DNA of 44,819 nt from an uncultured Bacteroidia bacterium (lineage in GTDB: Bacteria > Bacteroidota > Bacteroidia > J057 > CALAJH01), in assembly GCA_937922655.1 (NCBI GenBank), contig CALAJH010000077.1:1-44819 (forward strand), read 5' to 3'. A program made the position numbers and the translations under genes. The notes beneath the pieces were generated by a model. It had not been told where the DNA came from and did no database searches. It was given only the letters and a program-made list of their open reading frames with translations. Below, one piece after another: positions 42,722 to 44,819 of the stretch (positions within the stretch are counted from its first letter, which is position 1; every line of letters starts with the position of its first letter).

Positions 42722-43843
42722 ATGTTTTCCAAGATTTCCCTCCGCGGCGACCGCGTCATATGGACGATAGTTTTCGTGCTGATGGTTTTCGGGCTGTTGG
42801 GAGTATACAGCTCGACCGGAGCGTTGGCTTACCGTTTTCGAGACGGGGATACCGAATCCTATCTGTTCAAACACGCTTTTTTATTGGGTTTGGGTTGCGC
42901 AACGGCCTACGCCGTCCACCTCTTGGACTATCGCCTTCTCGCACGGGCGGCCACGCCGTTGTTGGCGGCGTCGTTGTTGTTGTTGGCCTTTACCCTCTTT
43001 CAAGGCGAGGAATACCAAGTGAACCGCGCCAATCGTTGGCTGTCGTTTTTGGGCATGTCGTTTCAGCCTTCGGACTTGGCCAAATTCGCGCTGATGGTCT
43101 TCTTGGCCAAAACACTGGCCAAAAAACAACAACAAATCAAAGAGTTTCGCAAGGGCTTTATGCCGGTGTTTTTGGTGGTGCTGGCGGTTTGCGGGCTTAT
43201 CGCACCCGCAAATCTCAGTACGGCCATGCTGGTGTTTTTCGCCTCGGTGGGGACGATGTACGTGGCGGGAATAAGGTTCAAATATTTGGCCGGCTTGGCG
43301 GGGGCGGCGGTCGTTGGAATGACGCTCTTGGTTTTGACCGTCCCCCGCGCCTCGACGTGGAAACACCGGTTTCAAGACTTTGTCTCCCGCATCTTCGACC
43401 CCAATTACGAACCGCATTATCAAATCGTACAATCGAACATCGCCCTTGTCAACGGTGGAATGTTCGGCATGGGGCCGGGCCACAGCGTGCAACGCAATTT
43501 TCTCCCCCACCCCTACTCCGATTTCATCTATTCGATTTTGGTCGAAGAATATGGATTTTTGGGCGGATTCGTAGTCTTGACGTTGTTCGTCTTATTAATG
43601 TTTAGAACGCTGACCGTAGTGGTCAAAGCCAAAACCTTCGGCGGAATTTTGGCTTTTGCGTTGGCGTTCGTCATCGTGCTTCAAGCGCTCATCAACATGG
43701 GCGTTACCGCCGGACTCTTGCCCGTAACGGGTTTACCGTTGCCGCTGGTCAGTATGGGCGGCACGTCCATTATTTTCACGTCCCTTTCCATAGGCGTGAT
43801 TTTGAGTGTATCGCGAAGCACGCGAGAAAAAAACGAACGGTAG
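42722..43843 (+). CDS. ftsW: SEDS-family peptidoglycan polymerase, FtsW-like
   Basis: A membrane glycosyltransferase/flippase-class SEDS protein needed for division-site peptidoglycan. The 373 aa have about 9-10 membrane segments. Motifs are GVYSSTGALAYRFRDG, ANRWLSFLGMSFQPSDLAKFALM and GMGPGHSVQRNFLPHPYSDFIY (SEDS active-site loop). The last is followed by SILVEEYGFLGGFVVL and GLLPVTGLPLPLVSMGGTSIIF. The form resembles FtsW more than RodA. No other mur or fts genes flank it here, so it lies outside a dcw cluster. The start codon fits the hydrophobic N-terminus. Confidence 0.86.
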   Translation: MFSKISLRGDRVIWTIVFVLMVFGLLGVYSSTGALAYRFRDGDTESYLFKHAFLLGLGCATAYAVHLLDYRLLARAATPLLAASLLLLAFTLFQGEEYQVNRANRWLSFLGMSFQPSDLAKFALMVFLAKTLAKKQQQIKEFRKGFMPVFLVVLAVCGLIAPANLSTAMLVFFASVGTMYVAGIRFKYLAGLAGAAVVGMTLLVLTVPRASTWKHRFQDFVSRIFDPNYEPHYQIVQSNIALVNGGMFGMGPGHSVQRNFLPHPYSDFIYSILVEEYGFLGGFVVLTLFVLLMFRTLTVVVKAKTFGGILAFALAFVIVLQALINMGVTAGLLPVTGLPLPLVSMGGTSIIFTSLSIGVILSVSRSTREKNER

Positions 43844-43993
43844 TAAGCCTTTACCCGACCTTGATACTTCATAACGACGACAATGTCGATTGTACAATAA
43901 GGAGTTGGCGTCCGCTTGGGTCGCAAGCGTGGAAAAATTATGGGAAGTGTAAACAGGTAATGATGAAAAAAATATCCACAGGACTAAAAACAC

Positions 43994-44127
43994 GGTAGCG
44001 TACCATGGATAATGATGAAAATCCGTGCGGATAAAAGACGTTAATCATTTATCCCTGATACGAAGGAAACACTTTAAAGGCGCCAACGAATAATCTCCAT
44101 CGTTATCGTTATCTGTTGTACGCTACC
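43994..44127. mobile_element. Inner MITE-like element with perfect 10-bp ends
   Basis: 134 bases flanked by GGTAGCGTAC and its exact complement GTACGCTACC. Imperfect similarity continues inward (GATAATGATG against GATAACGATA on the opposite strand). It sits between AAAAACAC and AAAAGCAT, which look like 8-bp duplicated target sites with two differences. These flanks come from the same CTAAAA(A/G)CA(C/T) sequence found in the other copies, consistent with insertion into an older copy. Confidence 0.55.
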
Positions 44128-44199
44128 AAAAGCATGGTTTTGTGTTTCGTTTTTTACGATATTGCGGCTTCCACAGGCCGGACATGTGCCGGTATTCAT
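44074..44199 (-). pseudogene. IS1-like InsA zinc-ribbon fragment
   Basis: A 41-codon frame starting at the ATG about 61 bases inside the outer right end. The first residues, MNTGTCPACGSRNIVKN, match the N-terminal zinc ribbon of IS1-type InsA proteins (CPxCGS-x-IVKNG). After about 20 codons the frame crosses into the inner element at 44127 and ends at a stop in unrelated sequence. Truncated and not functional. Confidence 0.55.
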
Positions 44200-44401
44200 A
44201 ATGCAAATGTCATGCTTTTAGGCCTGTGGATTTTTTCGTCATTACTTGTGGCATACTACCAAATACCACGATTTTGTCGTTTTATTTGTAGGGAGCAGGC
44301 CATATTTTGAGAAGCGCACAACGGATGCAAAATCAGTGTCGGTTAGGGAAATGTATTCATCTACCCTTAACGGAAAAAAGATGATTTGAAATCCCCCGCT
44401 A

Positions 44402-44426
44402 TCATCATTATCTGTTTAGCGCTATC
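44402..44426 (-). repeat. Additional solitary terminal repeat copy
   Basis: Minus strand GATAGCGCTAAACAG followed by ATAATGATGA resembles the ends of the nested elements. I see no matching partner end nearby, so it may be the end of a decayed copy. Confidence 0.45.
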
Positions 44427-44480
44427 GTTCACACCTTCTTTTTTCGGGCAAACGGCCGTTTTGTAGGCGTCGCCCTTTGC

Positions 44481-44819
44481 TTAATCGGTCGGGTTTTTGT
44501 CCAAAGCGATGGCGGCCACCTTCGCAACGTCGAGTTCCGTAAGGTCGGCCACCTCTTCGACGCTCATGCCGCGCTCCAAAAGTTTGGCCGCCAATTTCAA
44601 GCTTTTACCCAATTCGCCCTTGGAGAAACCCGTTTTCTCACCCTCCGAAAAGCCTTTTTTCTCACCCTCCGAAAAGCCTTCCGAAAAGCCTTTTTTTTCG
44701 CCCTCCGAAAAGCCTTTTTTTTCGCCCTCCGAAAAGCCTTTTTTTTCGCCCTCCGAAAAGCCTTTTTTTTCGCCCTCCGAAAAGCCCTTCTTTTCGCCCT
44801 CCGAAAAGCCTTTTTTTTC
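44481..44819 (-). CDS. Rpn/PD-(D/E)XK nuclease family protein, C-terminal part (cut by window edge)
   Basis: Partial at the right edge; only the last 112 codons before the TAA at 44481 are here. The sequence is a run of octapeptides EKKGFSEG, then a degenerate unit (EKTGFSKG). The helical tail then reads SLKLAAKLLERGMSVEEVADLTELDVAKVAAIALDKN. This ending, with its LL-x-x-G-M/L-S-x-E-x-V-A helix, is the C-terminal layout of Rpn-type PD-(D/E)XK putative transposases, which are linked with recombination. The catalytic N-terminal domain lies outside the window, so the call rests on the tail only. Confidence 0.65.
   Translation of the reverse strand, partial: EKKGFSEGEKKGFSEGEKKGFSEGEKKGFSEGEKKGFSEGEKKGFSEGFSEGEKKGFSEGEKTGFSKGELGKSLKLAAKLLERGMSVEEVADLTELDVAKVAAIALDKNPTD
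44640..44819 (-). repeat. 24-bp in-frame tandem repeat encoding EKKGFSEG
   Basis: Seven copies of a 24-bp unit (GAAAAAAAAGGCTTTTCGGAGG plus two bases) with only single-base changes, plus one four-codon partial unit (FSEG). A more degenerate unit follows at 44616-44639. Most units hold an A8 run. The repeat continues past the window edge, so its true copy number is unknown. Confidence 0.85.

Larger units (their letters stand above)
43943..44260. mobile_element. Nested IS1-like ends / MITE-like element (outer)
   Basis: The outer boundaries carry inverted copies of one terminal sequence. On the left (plus) GGAAGTGTAAAC is followed by TAATGATGAAAA, TATCCACAGG and CTAAAAACAC. On the right (minus, from 44260) GGTAGTATGCCAC is followed by TAATGACGAAAA, TCCACAGG and CTAAAAGCATG. 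The right end also contains an IS1-like zinc-ribbon start. The unit spans 318 bases, too short for an intact IS, so it is a deletion derivative or MITE-like element. The inner element at 43994-44127 interrupts it. Possible flanking duplications are not clear. Confidence 0.6.

Noticed and set aside
43971-43980. ATATCCACA words as DnaA boxes / origin
   Set aside because: They differ from TTATCCACA at the first base and are part of the IS-like end sequence; no dnaA, dnaN or gene-skew context is visible.
44140-44260. Integron attC-like site
   Set aside because: The inverted words match the IS-like ends elsewhere in the window; no core site or integrase is present.

Overview
The window looks like chromosomal DNA of a member of the Bacteroidota, most likely near the Saprospiria. 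Three things suggest this. Many start regions are preceded by the Bacteroidota-type -7 box TAnnTTTG, often with TTG or TTTG about 17-23 bases upstream. Several protein types are typical of the phylum: two-domain DUF1573 protein, loose-lipobox lipoproteins, a Cys-less Tgt, and a cox cluster with SCO1, DUF420 and a small CPMC protein. A secreted SprB-like protein also ends in a Ca-binding, dockerin-like 'WPGDANNDG' module that I associate with Saprospiraceae. I saw no rRNA, tRNA, CRISPR array or complete prophage.

Layout: 0.2-2 kb, glutathione peroxidase and a lipoprotein. 2-4.7 kb, rpsO and pnp with a strong terminator between them. 4.8-7.7 kb (minus), an unusual multidomain protein (possible Nif11-like start, TerB-like, YbjN-like) and an ICMT-type membrane methyltransferase. 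8-9.1 kb, rpsF-rpsR-rplI operon. 9.1-11 kb, a rhodanese and an NFACT/RqcH-type protein, diverging with 5 bp between start codons. 11-13.8 kb, an overlapping rfaE2-like / OppB-like permease / aldo-keto reductase operon. 13.9-19.8 kb (minus), prmA and a 1.7-kresidue exported protein I cannot assign. 20-21.6 kb (minus), a tail-fibre/adhesin-like secreted protein. 21.9-22.1 kb, a decayed IS1-like remnant. 22.1-25.1 kb (minus), TPR lipoprotein, SIS phospho-sugar isomerase and murB. 25.2-28.7 kb (minus), DUF1573, thioredoxin-like and dockerin-bearing secreted proteins. 28.9-32 kb, a methyltransferase, queA and an arylesterase-like protein. 32-35.2 kb (minus), the end of a cytochrome c oxidase operon (subunits III and IV, SCO1, DUF420, CPMC protein), preceded by bactofilin plus an AtpI-like protein. 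35.3-41.7 kb (plus), RluA-type pseudouridine synthase, UspA, tgt, a small protein, a TonB_C protein, ribBA and a lipoprotein. 41.7-43.8 kb, an OmpR-family response regulator and ftsW. 43.9-44.8 kb, nested inverted-repeat elements with an IS1-like fragment, then the 3' part of an Rpn-type (PD-(D/E)XK) gene made of a 24-bp tandem repeat that runs off the right edge.

Most of the window is housekeeping: translation, RNA decay, queuosine, riboflavin, cell wall and respiration. Genes are packed in short operons, often with 4-base start/stop overlaps (ATGA, GTGA, TTGA). The most unusual content is the nested mobile-element remnants sharing one terminal sequence at 21.9 kb and 44 kb, and the repeat-tailed nuclease gene beside them. 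Next come the TerB/YbjN fusion, the giant unassigned exported protein behind prmA, and the rpsO terminator immediately before pnp.
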